64,000 nt of DNA from Ancalomicrobiaceae bacterium S20 (lineage in GTDB: Bacteria > Pseudomonadota > Alphaproteobacteria > Rhizobiales > Ancalomicrobiaceae): contig CP158568.1 in assembly GCA_040269895.1 (NCBI GenBank), positions 1,054,001-1,118,000 on the forward strand, in the 5' to 3' direction. This document shows, piece by piece, positions 1-8,601 of the stretch. The notes under the pieces were generated by a model. The model was not told the origin of the DNA and made no database searches. It saw nothing but the letters and a program-made list of their open reading frames with translations. The first letter of the stretch is position 1. Every line of letters begins with the position of its first letter. A program made the position numbers and the translations under genes.

Positions 1-1
1 C

Positions 2-601
2 GCCGCCGGCGCGGTGCATCTCCTGGCGCGGAAAGTGTCCTGCTCGGTGATCAACGCCGGCGACGGCGCGCACGAGCATCCGACCCAGGCGCTGCTCGAC
101 GCGCTGACCATCCGCCGTCACAAGGGCGACATCCGCGGTCTCGTGGTCGCGATCTGCGGCGACGTGCTGCATTCGCGCGTCGCCCGCTCGAACATCCTGC
201 TGCTCAACGCGCTCGGCGCCGAGGTGCGCGTGGTCGGGCCCTCAACGCTGATGCCGAAGGGCATCGACCGGCTCGGCGTCACCGTGCACAAGACCATGCG
301 CGAGGGCCTGCGCGACGCGGACATCGTCATGATGCTGCGGCTGCAGCGCGAGCGCATGAACGGCTCGTTCGTACCGTCGGTGCGCGAGTATTTCCGCTAT
401 TGGGGCCTCGACCAGGAGAAGCTCGGCTATGCCAAGCCGGATGCGCTCGTCATGCATCCGGGGCCGATGAACCGCGGCGTCGAGATCGACCCCGAGGTCG
501 CCGACGGCCCGCAGAGCCTGATCGCCGAACAGGTCGAAATGGGCGTCGCCGTGCGCATGGCGGTGCTCGAGGCGCTCGCCGAACATCTGCCCAACGCGTG
601 A
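2..601 (+). CDS. pyrB: Aspartate carbamoyltransferase catalytic subunit, 5'-truncated by window edge
   Basis: C-terminal about 199 residues of cytosolic aspartate carbamoyltransferase, which condenses carbamoyl phosphate and aspartate in the second step of pyrimidine synthesis. The frame is open from base 2, so the true start lies outside the window. Visible motifs are HPTQALLD (carbamoyl-phosphate site), a [13 protein letters not shown] stretch at the start of the aspartate domain, and [12 protein letters not shown] near the C-terminus, all canonical for PyrB. It ends with TGA 11 bases before the dihydroorotase-like gene, so the two are almost certainly one transcript. In several bacteria PyrB forms a complex with a non-catalytic dihydroorotase homologue, which fits the next gene. 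Confidence 0.97.
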   Translation, partial: AAGAVHLLARKVSCSVINAGDGAHEHPTQALLDALTIRRHKGDIRGLVVAICGDVLHSRVARSNILLLNALGAEVRVVGPSTLMPKGIDRLGVTVHKTMREGLRDADIVMMLRLQRERMNGSFVPSVREYFRYWGLDQEKLGYAKPDALVMHPGPMNRGVEIDPEVADGPQSLIAEQVEMGVAVRMAVLEALAEHLPNA

Positions 602-612
602 CGGGAACGCCG

Positions 613-1935
613 ATGACCGCTCCGACGACCCTCGACCCACGCGGCGCCGCGGCGCGGCCGATCCTGTTTTCCGGCGCGCGGATCATCGATCCGGCGCGCG
701 GGCTCGATGCGACCGGCGCTGTGCTGGTCTCGGACGGGCGCATCCTCGCCGCCGGACCGGAGGCGCTGAACCAGGGCGCCCCGGACGGCGCCGAGATCGT
801 CGATGCGCGCGGCAAGGTGGTCATTCCCGGCCTCGTCGACATGCGCGTCTTCGTCGGCGAGCCGGGCCACGAGCATCGCGAGACCTTCGCCTCCGCGAGC
901 CGCGCGGCGGCGGCGGGCGGCGTCACCACCATCATCACCATGCCGGACACGGATCCGGTGATCGACGATCCGGCGCTGGTCGATTTCGTGCTGCGCCGGG
1001 CGCGCGAAGAGGCGGCGGTCCGCGTCCATCCGATGGCGGCGCTGACCAAGGGGCTCGCCGGCGAGGAGACGGTCGAGATCGGCCTGCTCGCCGAGGCGGG
1101 CGCGGTCGCCTTCACCGACGGGCGGAAGTCGGTCGCCTCGAGCCTCGTGATGCGCCGGGCGCTCGCCTATGGCCGCGACTTCGAGGCGCTGATCGTCCAG
1201 CATGTGGAGGATCCCTCGCTCGCGGGTGCGGGCGTCGCGACCGAAGGCGAATTTGCGACGCGGCTCGGCTTGCCGGGCATCCCGCGCGAGGCCGAGACGA
1301 TCATGCTCGAGCGCGACATGCGTCTCGTGGCGCTCGCCAAGGGGCGCTATCACGCCGCGCAGATCTCGACATCGGACTCGGTCGAGATCATCCGCGCCGC
1401 CAAGGCGAGCGGGCTCGACGTTACGGCCGGCATCTCGATCGCGCATCTGTCGCTGAACGAGCTCGATATCGGCACCTACCGGTCGTTCCTGAAGTTCTCG
1501 CCGCCGCTGCGCGCCGAGGACGACCGCCAGGCCGTGATCGAGGGGCTCGCCGACGGCACGATCGACATCGTCGTGTCGAGCCACGATCCGCAGGACGTCG
1601 AGACCAAGCGGCATCCGTTCGCGGAAGCCGCCGACGGGGCGGTCGGCCTGGAGACCCTGCTGCCGGCGGCGCTGCGGCTCGTCCACGACGGCCGGGTGTC
1701 GTGGCTGCGCATGATCGATGCGCTGTCGACCCGTCCGGCCCGCCGCCTCGGCCTCGAGGCGGGCACGCTGGCTGCCGGCGCGCCGGCCGATCTCGTGCTG
1801 ATCGACCCGGACGAGGCTTGGATTCTCGATCGCCATGCGCTGAAGTCGCGGTCCAAGAACACGCCGTTCGAGGACGGCCGCTTCTCCGGTCGCGTGCTGC
1901 ACACGCTGGTCGGCGGCCGGACCGTGTTCGGCTGA
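613..1935 (+). CDS. pyrC: Dihydroorotase-like protein (PyrC-type amidohydrolase, probably non-catalytic)
   Basis: 440-residue class I dihydroorotase-family TIM-barrel protein, normally the third step of pyrimidine synthesis. ATG 613 is chosen because it directly follows pyrB. The fold markers are clear ([56 protein letters not shown]), but the metal site is degenerate. HxH in 'VDxHVHxR' reads RVF, the DHAPH-type motif reads SHDPQ, and the usual histidine of YHxxHVST is Q in YHAAQIST. By analogy with Pseudomonas PyrC', it may be a structural partner of PyrB rather than an active enzyme; a true dihydroorotase would then be elsewhere in the genome. Automated annotation will call it dihydroorotase. 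Confidence 0.9.
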   Translation: MTAPTTLDPRGAAARPILFSGARIIDPARGLDATGAVLVSDGRILAAGPEALNQGAPDGAEIVDARGKVVIPGLVDMRVFVGEPGHEHRETFASASRAAAAGGVTTIITMPDTDPVIDDPALVDFVLRRAREEAAVRVHPMAALTKGLAGEETVEIGLLAEAGAVAFTDGRKSVASSLVMRRALAYGRDFEALIVQHVEDPSLAGAGVATEGEFATRLGLPGIPREAETIMLERDMRLVALAKGRYHAAQISTSDSVEIIRAAKASGLDVTAGISIAHLSLNELDIGTYRSFLKFSPPLRAEDDRQAVIEGLADGTIDIVVSSHDPQDVETKRHPFAEAADGAVGLETLLPAALRLVHDGRVSWLRMIDALSTRPARRLGLEAGTLAAGAPADLVLIDPDEAWILDRHALKSRSKNTPFEDGRFSGRVLHTLVGGRTVFG

Positions 1936-1967
1936 ACCCCTTGTCGGGGGCAGAACGGGGAGGGGAC

Positions 1968-2597
1968 ATGCCGGAGACGCTGACGGGCTTTTTCGCGACC
2001 ACGCCGGGCATCGCCGTGCTGGCGGCTGTCGGCTACCTGCTCGGCTCGATCCCATTCGGCCTGCTGATCACACGGCTCGCCGGCCTCGGCGACATCCGCG
2101 CAATCGGCTCGGGCAATATCGGCGCGACCAATGTGCTGCGCACCGGCCGCAAGAGCCTCGCGGTCGCGACGCTCGTCGCCGACGCGCTGAAGGGCACGGC
2201 AGCGGTGCTGATCGCGCGATGGCTCGGCGGCGAGACGGCGGCGCTGGTCGCAGCGGTCGGCGCCTTCCTCGGCCACACCTTCCCGGTCTGGCTCGGCTTC
2301 AAGGGCGGCAAAGGCGTCGCGACCTACATCGGCGTGCTGCTCGGGCTCTGGTGGCCGTTTGCCGTCGCCTTCTGCCTCGTCTGGTTGGCGATGGCCTTCC
2401 TGTTCCGGATCTCGTCGTTGTCGGCGCTGACCGCGAGCGTGGTCGTGCCCGCCGGCGCGTTCCTGTCCGGCTATGCCAACGGTCCGACCGCCATCGTCCT
2501 GGCGCTGCTCGCGGCGCTTGTGTTCATCCGCCATAGGCCGAATATCGAGCGGCTGCTCGCCGGCACAGAACCGAAGATCGGCGGCGCCAAGGGCTGA
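1968..2597 (+). CDS. plsY: Acyl-phosphate:glycerol-3-phosphate acyltransferase PlsY
   Basis: 209-residue integral membrane enzyme that transfers an acyl group from acyl-phosphate to glycerol-3-phosphate, the first acylation in phospholipid synthesis. The three cytoplasmic PlsY motifs are present: GSIPFG (residues 26-31), GSGNIGATN (47-55) and [15 protein letters not shown] (102-116), with hydrophobic segments between and the conserved RHRPN-E-R tail. ATG 1968 follows a strong GGGGAGGGG Shine-Dalgarno. It lies 32 bases after the dihydroorotase-like gene. The pyrB/pyrC/plsY/dprA order is common in Rhizobiales. A GC-rich hairpin follows. Confidence 0.96.
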   Translation: MPETLTGFFATTPGIAVLAAVGYLLGSIPFGLLITRLAGLGDIRAIGSGNIGATNVLRTGRKSLAVATLVADALKGTAAVLIARWLGGETAALVAAVGAFLGHTFPVWLGFKGGKGVATYIGVLLGLWWPFAVAFCLVWLAMAFLFRISSLSALTASVVVPAGAFLSGYANGPTAIVLALLAALVFIRHRPNIERLLAGTEPKIGGAKG

Positions 2598-2638
2598 GCG
2601 GACTGGAAACCGTCGGTTGCCGTGCTATATTCCGGAGT

Positions 2639-2670
2639 GAGAGGCGAGCTCGCGCCCGCCTCTCGTTTGT
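2639..2670 (+). terminator. Rho-independent terminator after plsY
   Basis: 8-bp perfect stem GAGAGGCG (2639-2646) / CGCCTCTC (2657-2664) with a 10-nt loop, followed by GTTTGTT. It ends the pyr-plsY transcript 41 bases after the plsY stop. Confidence 0.7.
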
Positions 2671-3137
2671 TGCTAGATGATCTGGATCCGGACGGTTACT
2701 TGCCAGGACGTCCGGGTCCTTTTCACTTCAAACGTGATTGCGAACGGTCTCAGCCGCATCGCCTTCACCTCCGGTTTGCAGGCGAGGCCGTCGCCTCGGT
2801 TCGGGCGGCCCATCCCCCGAATGCGCTCCCCTGGCGGACCGCGGCTGCTTTCGCCTGCAACCTGATCACCCTGCATTCAATCCGAGGATGTGCAATCGCA
2901 CGCGGTGTTGGTTCGCCGCGCCACTGCAGTGAGCATGCGCGCGTGGTCGATCGGAGTCAGGCCAGGAATGTCAGTCTTTCGCGCATGTCTGGCCGAATGC
3001 CTTCGCTGCCGCGGCCGGGCCGGTCGGAACTGACGCGGAGAAAAGATTTGCAATCTTTCGGCGAGCGTGATCCCATTCGGTTGTAATTCTGCTGCCCGGT
3101 CGATCGGGCGAGGCCGCCGAACCAGGACCAGATCCGC
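2671..3137. other. Intergenic region, no gene seen
   Basis: About 470 bases between the plsY terminator and dprA. Base composition is less GC-rich than the flanking genes. The open frames here have no recognisable product, no convincing ribosome site and no coding-like third-position bias. It probably carries the dprA promoter; no tRNA-like or repeated structure was found. Confidence 0.5.
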
Positions 3138-4283
3138 ATGGAGATCCGCTTTGCCGACGTCGAGCCCGGGGGTGTCGCGCTCTCCGAGGGACAACGGCGG
3201 GCGTGGCTGAAGCTGATCCGCTCCGAGAACGTCGGGCCTGTCACATTCCGCCAGCTGATCAACCACTTCGGCGCTGCCAGTGCGGCGCTCGACGCCTTGC
3301 CGGATCTCGCCCGGCGGGGCGGGGCGCAGCGGCGGGTGCGGATCGCGACCGATGCCGAGATCGATCGCGAACTCGCCGCCGCCGAGGCTGCGGGCGCGCG
3401 GTTCGTGGCGCTCGGCGAGCCGACGTTTCCGCCGCTCCTGCGCCGGATCGAGGGACCGCCGCCGATCATCGCGGTGGCGGGCGGCGAGGGCGTGCTGGTC
3501 CGGCCGGGCATCGGCATCGTCGGGGCACGCAACGCCTCGATCTCCGGGCGCAAGATCGCCGGGCAGTTCGCGCGCGGGCTCGGGTCGGCCGGCTTCGTTG
3601 TCGTGTCGGGGCTCGCGCGCGGGATCGATGCGGCCGCGCATGAAGGTTCGATCGATACGGGCACGATCGCCGTGCTCGCCGGCGGGCTCGACCGGCTCTA
3701 TCCGCCGGAGAACATCGATCTCGCCCGCCGGATCCGCGAGGCACACGGGGCGCTCGTCTCCGAAATGCCGTTCGGCTGGGAGCCGCGCGCCCGCGACTTT
3801 CCGCGCCGCAATCGGCTGATCTCCGGGCTGTCGCTCGGCGTCGTGGTGGTCGAGGCCGCCGCGCGCTCGGGCTCGCTGCACACGGCGCGCTTCGCCGCCG
3901 AGCAGGGCCGCGAAGTGTTCGCGGTGCCGGGGTCGCCGCTCGATCCGCGTGCGGAAGGTGCCAACGACCTGATCCGCGAAGGCGCGACCCTGGTGACCAA
4001 GCCCGATCACGTGGTCGAGGCACTGGCGCCCTTGATCGGCGAGCGCTTCGCGCTGCCGGAGGCGGAGGAGCCGGCGCGCGACGATCTGGATTTTTCCGGC
4101 GAGCCGACCGATGCGGCGCGGCGCCTGGTGATCGAGGCGCTCGGGCCGACCCCGACGGCGGTCGACGAGATCATCCGCGCGACCGGGCTGTCGCCCGGCG
4201 CGGTGCAATATGTGCTGCTCGAACTCGACCTCGCCGGCCGGCTCGAGCGGCAGGGCCAAGGGCGGGTCAGCCTGCTGATGTGA
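3138..4283 (+). CDS. dprA: DNA-processing protein DprA
   Basis: 381-residue cytosolic DprA (Smf), which loads RecA on incoming single-stranded DNA during transformation. An N-terminal SAM-like region (about 18-60) precedes the Rossmann core with VGARNAS (128-134), SGLARGID (157-164), AGGLDRLYPP (181-190) and FPRRNRLISG (221-230). The C-terminal 60 residues form a winged-helix DML1-like domain (PTAVDEIIRATGLSPGAVQ...). Length matches alphaproteobacterial DprA. It is transcribed toward ruvX with a shared hairpin between. DprA is widespread in bacteria without known competence, so natural transformation is not implied. Confidence 0.96.
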   Translation: MEIRFADVEPGGVALSEGQRRAWLKLIRSENVGPVTFRQLINHFGAASAALDALPDLARRGGAQRRVRIATDAEIDRELAAAEAAGARFVALGEPTFPPLLRRIEGPPPIIAVAGGEGVLVRPGIGIVGARNASISGRKIAGQFARGLGSAGFVVVSGLARGIDAAAHEGSIDTGTIAVLAGGLDRLYPPENIDLARRIREAHGALVSEMPFGWEPRARDFPRRNRLISGLSLGVVVVEAAARSGSLHTARFAAEQGREVFAVPGSPLDPRAEGANDLIREGATLVTKPDHVVEALAPLIGERFALPEAEEPARDDLDFSGEPTDAARRLVIEALGPTPTAVDEIIRATGLSPGAVQYVLLELDLAGRLERQGQGRVSLLM

Positions 4284-4287
4284 AACT

Positions 4288-4318
4288 AAGCCTCTTCAAT
4301 CGACTGCGAGGCTTTGTT
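4288..4318. terminator. Bidirectional terminator between dprA and ruvX
   Basis: 7-bp stem AAGCCTC (4288-4294) / GAGGCTT (4308-4314) with TGTT after it on the plus strand. It starts 5 bases after the dprA stop and overlaps the end of convergent ruvX, so it can serve both genes. Confidence 0.65.
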
Positions 4319-4851
4319 CAGTCGCGCGTGCCGGCCGTGTCCGCCGAGCCGAGCACGCCTTCGGCCGCGGCGGCCCGCGCCATGCCCTGCATGCGGTCGA
4401 GCACGCCTTGCAGGATGTAGGCGGCGGCCATCTTGTCGACGACCTCGGCGCGGCGGGCGCGGCTCGCATCGGCATCGAGCAGCGTGCGGGTCACCGCGGC
4501 GGTCGACAGGCGCTCGTCCCAGTAGACGATCGGCAGGTTCGACAGGGGCTCCAGATTGCGCACGAAGGCGCGCGTCGCCTGGACGCGCGGGCCTTCGGAG
4601 CCGTCCATGTTGAGCGGCAGGCCGATGACCAGCGCCGCGATCTCGTGTTTGGCGCAGATCTTCAAGAGCGCTTCGGCATCGGCCTTGAACTTCACGCGCC
4701 GGATCGTCTCCAAAGGCGTCGCGATGCGCCGACCGAGGTCGGAGAGGGCGAGGCCGATGGTCTTGGTGCCGAGGTCGAGGCCGATCAGGCGCGCGGCGGG
4801 CGGCAGCCGTTCGGCGAGTTCGGCGAGGGTGATCGCGGTGTCTTTGGCCAT
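4318..4851 (-). CDS. ruvX: Putative pre-16S rRNA nuclease / Holliday junction resolvase-like RuvX (YqgF)
   Basis: 177-residue RNase H-fold protein of the YqgF/RuvX family, which acts in 16S rRNA 5'-end maturation and is also proposed as a junction resolvase. Conserved acidic sites are visible: D26 in [11 protein letters not shown]113 in YWDERLST and D139 in [11 protein letters not shown], together with the [12 protein letters not shown] loop (76-87). The roughly 20-residue N-terminal and C-terminal extensions are ordinary in alphaproteobacteria. In related genomes ruvX lies close to gatCA, as here. The next minus-strand gene ends 58 bases upstream, so the two may be co-transcribed. Confidence 0.94.
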   Translation of the reverse strand: MAKDTAITLAELAERLPPAARLIGLDLGTKTIGLALSDLGRRIATPLETIRRVKFKADAEALLKICAKHEIAALVIGLPLNMDGSEGPRVQATRAFVRNLEPLSNLPIVYWDERLSTAAVTRTLLDADASRARRAEVVDKMAAAYILQGVLDRMQGMARAAAAEGVLGSADTAGTRD

Positions 4852-4909
4852 GGCCGTCCTTACACCGGGGACGCGCGGCCGGGAAGGCGCGTCGCGGCGG
4901 CGTGTGCGG

Positions 4910-5353
4910 TCACGGCTTCACCGCGACGCGCTTCTTCTTGCGGCGGACCTCGTTGATCACCTTGGCGAGGCGGCTGACCAGCATCTCGGCCTCGCCCTCG
5001 TCCAGCTCGGCGACGAAGCTCATCTCCTCGAGCATGCGCGCTTCGACCTCCTGGCGGCTCTCGGCCTTAACCTTGTCGACCTGACGGGCGAGTTCGATCA
5101 GGCGCTGGATCTCCGGCTCGTGCTCGACGCCGTCGAGCCGGCGCGCGATGGTCAGCACCGCTTCCGAGATGATGCCGAGTTGCTTGCCGAAGCTCGCGAC
5201 CTGCTCGGTCACGCGCTTCTCGATCGCCGGATTGCCCTGGTAGCTGACCTGCGTGATCTGGCCCCAGTTCGTCATGGGCGCGATGCTCTGGACGTTGTCC
5301 GGCAGATTGAGCGTCCACCATGACCAGGGATACGGCAGGGCCGATTGCGACAT
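4910..5353 (-). CDS. Uncharacterised helical protein
   Basis: 147 residues if started at the ATG giving [13 protein letters not shown], which has a GAGG ribosome site 8 bases upstream; a longer frame reaches 5395 but lacks support. The first 40 residues are rich in Trp, Pro and Tyr. The rest is strongly helical and charged ([11 protein letters not shown]..., [20 protein letters not shown]) and ends in a basic [13 protein letters not shown] tail. There is no signal peptide or membrane segment. I do not recognise the family. It could be a structural or surface-associated factor, but no function is claimed. It lies upstream of ruvX on the same strand. Confidence 0.7.
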   Translation of the reverse strand: MSQSALPYPWSWWTLNLPDNVQSIAPMTNWGQITQVSYQGNPAIEKRVTEQVASFGKQLGIISEAVLTIARRLDGVEHEPEIQRLIELARQVDKVKAESRQEVEARMLEEMSFVAELDEGEAEMLVSRLAKVINEVRRKKKRVAVKP

Positions 5354-5497
5354 CGAAAAACCTCGTCGAACAATATTGCCGGCTGAGCATATCACATGTC
5401 GCCGACACGCCCAGCCGACCGAACGACCCTCTTTTCAACGGGCCGAATCTCGGGACTATTGTCGGCTACTAGGCCCGTGGACGAGGAAGCGCCCGAG

Positions 5498-6220
5498 ATG
5501 AAGATCACCTGGTATGGCCATTCGACCTTCCGCATCGAGATCCCGGCCGAGAACGACAAGGGCAAGGTCGAGATCCTGCTCGACCCGTTCCTGAACGGCA
5601 ATCCGAAGGCGCCGGTCACGATCGAGGAGGCGGCCGCCGGGCTCGACCACATCATCGTCAGCCATGGCCACGACGATCATATCGGCGATCTCCTGCCGCT
5701 TGCGCGCGCCTCGGGCGCGACGGTGACGGCGAACTGGGAGATCGCGATGTTCGCCAATTCCAATGGCATCGAGGCGATCAATCCGATGAACTCGGGCGGC
5801 ACGGTCGATCTCGGCGCCTTCAAGGTGTCGCTGACGACCGCGCATCATTCCTCGGCCAAGTCGAACGGCGACGGCACCTTCGCTTATCTCGGCAATCCGC
5901 ACGGCATCGTCATCGCCGCGCCGGGCCAGCCGACGCTCTATTACGCCGGCGACACCGACATCTTCGGCGACATGGCGCTGATCGCCGAGCTCTACCAGCC
6001 GACAATCGGCATCCTGCCGATCGGCGACCGGTTCACCATGGGCGCGAAGTCGGCCGCGCTCGCCGCGCGACGGTTCTTCAAGTTCACCGACGTCGTCCCG
6101 TGTCACTACATGACCTTCGGCCTGCTCGACCAGACGCCCGACGCCTTCGTCGCGGCGATGGAAGGCTCGGGCGTCGCGGTTCACGCACCGGCGCCGGGCG
6201 GGACGGTCGAGATCGGCTGA
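5498..6220 (+). CDS. UPF0173 metal-dependent hydrolase (metallo-beta-lactamase fold)
   Basis: 240-residue cytosolic protein of the UPF0173 family. ATG 5498 gives the typical start MKITWYGHSTFRIE. The metal-binding motif HGHDDH (residues 56-61) is present, followed by TTAHHSS, YYAGDTDIFGDM and a CHYMTF segment near the end, matching the MBL-fold ligand pattern. The substrate of this family is not established. It is adjacent to gatCA, a conserved neighbourhood in Rhizobiales. The stop is followed by a 7-bp hairpin (6224-6243) and then the tandem repeat. Confidence 0.9.
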   Translation: MKITWYGHSTFRIEIPAENDKGKVEILLDPFLNGNPKAPVTIEEAAAGLDHIIVSHGHDDHIGDLLPLARASGATVTANWEIAMFANSNGIEAINPMNSGGTVDLGAFKVSLTTAHHSSAKSNGDGTFAYLGNPHGIVIAAPGQPTLYYAGDTDIFGDMALIAELYQPTIGILPIGDRFTMGAKSAALAARRFFKFTDVVPCHYMTFGLLDQTPDAFVAAMEGSGVAVHAPAPGGTVEIG

Positions 6221-6266
6221 ACGCCGGCGCCGCGAAGCGCCGGTTCGTTGCCTCGGGGCCAAACGC

Positions 6267-6439
6267 CGTTCCTTGCGCCCGCGCGAAGCCCGTTCCTTGC
6301 GCCCGCGCGAAGCCCCGTTCCTTGCGCCCGCGCGAAGCCCCGTTCCTTGCGCCCGCGCGAAGCCCCGTTCCTTGCGCCCGCGCGAAGCCCCGTTCCTTGC
6401 GCCCGCGCGAAGCCCCGTTCCTTGCGCCCGCGCGAAGCG
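6267..6439. repeat. 24/25-bp tandem repeat, seven copies
   Basis: Seven near-identical copies of CGTTCCTTGCGCCCGCGCGA followed by AGCC. Copies start at 6267, 6291, 6316, 6341, 6366, 6391 and 6416: the first two are 24 nt apart, the rest 25 nt. The last ends AGCG, and a decayed copy can be seen around 6242-6266. Because 25 is not a multiple of 3, all plus frames stay open through it; these frames are artefacts. It fills much of the 309-bp gap between the UPF0173 gene and gatC. Its near-perfect identity suggests recent expansion and probable copy-number variation. Confidence 0.95.
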
Positions 6440-6529
6440 CGGTGCTAGAAGGCGGACCGAACGGGTTGCGGTCGTTCGCGCCCGCTCACCCGCGCTTTCC
6501 GCCTTCTCATCGAACGGGATCAGCCCTCC

Positions 6530-6817
6530 ATGTCCGTCGATCGCTCGACCGTCGTCCGCGTCGCCCATCTCGCCCGTATCAAGGTCACGGAGGAGGAGGC
6601 GGCGAAGCTCGAAGGCGAGCTCAATTCGATCCTCGGCTTCGTCGAGCAACTGGGCGAGATCGACGTCTCCGGCGTCGAACCGATGACCTCGGTCGTGCCG
6701 ATCGCGATGAAGAAGCGCGACGACGTCGTCAACGACGGTTTCATCGCCGACAAGGTTGTCGCCAATGCGCCGATGACCGAGGACCATTTCTTCGTCGTGC
6801 CGAAGGTCGTCGAGTGA
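6530..6817 (+). CDS. gatC: Asp-tRNA(Asn)/Glu-tRNA(Gln) amidotransferase subunit C
   Basis: 95-residue GatC, the small subunit that wraps around GatA and stabilises the GatCAB amidotransferase, which converts Glu-tRNA(Gln) and Asp-tRNA(Asn) to Gln- and Asn-charged tRNAs. The family pattern is clear: [34 protein letters not shown], then the C-terminal [14 protein letters not shown]. It is followed 62 bases later by gatA. Transcription probably starts between the tandem repeat and this gene or reads through the repeat. Confidence 0.97.
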   Translation: MSVDRSTVVRVAHLARIKVTEEEAAKLEGELNSILGFVEQLGEIDVSGVEPMTSVVPIAMKKRDDVVNDGFIADKVVANAPMTEDHFFVVPKVVE

Positions 6818-6879
6818 GGCGCATCCACGCCGCCGCTCCGTTTCGCACGCCAACGCTCTCCTGATCCGGGATTTCCGCC

Positions 6880-8373
6880 GTGACCGATCTCACGAAGCTC
6901 TCCATCGCCGAGGCCCGCGACGGCCTCAAGGCCAAGACCTTCAAGGCCGCCGAACTGACCGAGGCCTATCTCGGCGCCATGGAGAAGGCGCGTTCGCTGA
7001 ACGCCTATGTGCTGGAGACGCCCGAGAAGGCGCGCGCCATGGCGGCGGCCTCCGACGATCGCCTCGCCAAGGGCGAGGCACGGCCGCTCGAGGGCATCCC
7101 GCTCGGCGTCAAGGACCTGTTCGCGACCGAGGGCGTGCGCACGACCGCCTGTTCGAAGATCCTCGGCAACTTCGTGCCGCCCTATGAGTCGACCGTCACG
7201 TCGAACCTCTGGAACGACGGCGCCGTCATGCTCGGCAAGCTCAACAATGACGAGTTCGCCATGGGCTCGTCGAACGAGACCAGCGCCTTCGGTCCGGTGA
7301 CCAACCCCTGGCGCCGCAAGGGCGACGATGGATCGATCGATCCGACCCCGCTCGTGCCGGGCGGCTCGTCGGGCGGTTCGTCGGCCGCGGTCGCGGCGCG
7401 GCTCTGCGCGGGCGCGACCGGCACCGACACAGGCGGCTCGATCCGCCAGCCGGCGGCTTTCACCGGCACCGTGGGCATCAAGCCGACCTATGGCCGCTGC
7501 TCGCGCTGGGGCATCGTCGCCTTCGCCTCGTCGCTCGACCAGGCCGGCCCGTTCGCGCGCACCGTCCGCGATGCGGCGATCCTCTTGAAGTCGTTCGCCT
7601 CGGTCGATCCGAAGGACACGACCTCGGTCGACCTGCCGGTGCCGGACTACGAGGCCGCGGTCGGCAAGTCGATCAAGGGCAAGGTGATCGGCATTCCGAA
7701 GGAATACCGCGTCGATGGCATGCCGGCCGAGATCGAGAAGCTCTGGGCCGATGGCATCGCGTGGCTGAAGGCGGCCGGCGCCGAGATCCGCGAGATCTCG
7801 CTGCCGCACACCAAATACGCCCTGCCGGCCTACTACATCGTCGCACCGGCCGAGGCGTCGTCGAACCTCGCGCGCTACGACGGTATCCGGTACGGCCTGC
7901 GCGTGCCGGGCGACGACATCGTCGACACCTATGAGCGCACGCGCGCCGCAGGCTTCGGCGACGAGGTGCGCCGGCGCATCATGATCGGCACCTACGTCCT
8001 GTCGGCCGGCTACTATGACGCTTATTACGTCCGCGCCCAGAAGGTGCGCACGCTGATCAAGCGCGACTTCGATCTGGCCTTCCACGCCGGCGTCGATGCG
8101 ATCCTGACGCCGGCTACTCCGTCGGCGGCCTTCGGCATCGGCGAGAAGTCGGGCGGCGATCCGGTCGAAATGTACCTGCTCGACATCTTCACCGTGACCG
8201 TGAACATGGCCGGCCTGCCGGGCATCGCGGTGCCGGGCGGGCTCGACCCGAAAGGGCTGCCGCTCGGCCTGCAGCTGATCGGCCGGCCGTTCGAGGAGGA
8301 GACGCTGTTCCAGGTCGCGCAGGTGATCGAGGACGCCGCCGGAACCTTCGCGCCGGAAGCCTGGTGGGGCTGA
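6880..8373 (+). CDS. gatA: Asp-tRNA(Asn)/Glu-tRNA(Gln) amidotransferase subunit A
   Basis: 497-residue amidase-signature enzyme that releases ammonia from glutamine for the GatCAB complex. It starts with GTG at 6880. The Ser-cisSer-Lys triad is visible: K78 in GVKDLF, S163 in GGSSGGSS and S187 in [12 protein letters not shown]. Substrate-channel signature GVKPTYGR appears as GIKPTYGR. Length and sequence are normal for an active GatA. Unusually, gatB is 6.8 kb downstream rather than adjacent (see 15147). Confidence 0.97.
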   Translation: MTDLTKLSIAEARDGLKAKTFKAAELTEAYLGAMEKARSLNAYVLETPEKARAMAAASDDRLAKGEARPLEGIPLGVKDLFATEGVRTTACSKILGNFVPPYESTVTSNLWNDGAVMLGKLNNDEFAMGSSNETSAFGPVTNPWRRKGDDGSIDPTPLVPGGSSGGSSAAVAARLCAGATGTDTGGSIRQPAAFTGTVGIKPTYGRCSRWGIVAFASSLDQAGPFARTVRDAAILLKSFASVDPKDTTSVDLPVPDYEAAVGKSIKGKVIGIPKEYRVDGMPAEIEKLWADGIAWLKAAGAEIREISLPHTKYALPAYYIVAPAEASSNLARYDGIRYGLRVPGDDIVDTYERTRAAGFGDEVRRRIMIGTYVLSAGYYDAYYVRAQKVRTLIKRDFDLAFHAGVDAILTPATPSAAFGIGEKSGGDPVEMYLLDIFTVTVNMAGLPGIAVPGGLDPKGLPLGLQLIGRPFEEETLFQVAQVIEDAAGTFAPEAWWG

Positions 8374-8601
8374 AGGCGCGCGGAGCGGGGGGGGGCGGGG
8401 TAAAGCCGACGAGGCCGCCAGCCTGAGCTTGGCGACGGAAAATGCTGCCGAGCTCGCGCTGGACGCGCTCCTAGGCGTGTTTCCGCTGCAACGGAAGCCG
8501 GCAAACCCGGCAAATGGGATGATTACGGGCTAGTGCCGGGCCGGCTCCCGGTATCAAATGCGAACCGGTCGCACGACAACGCGGGCGATCGGGAAAAGCC
8601 C

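Noticed and set aside
2622-3086. Plus-strand 154-codon ORF between plsY and dprA
   Set aside because: Begins inside the plsY terminator region, has no recognisable domain or signal, and its codon use does not look coding.
6267-6439. CRISPR array
   Set aside because: Units are directly joined without unique spacers, and no cas genes are present.
6248-6448. Open reading frames across the 24/25-bp repeat encoding repetitive peptides (FLAPARSP, VPCARAKP)
   Set aside because: All three plus frames are open only because the repeat lacks stop codons; the unit length is not a multiple of three and no ribosome site precedes them.
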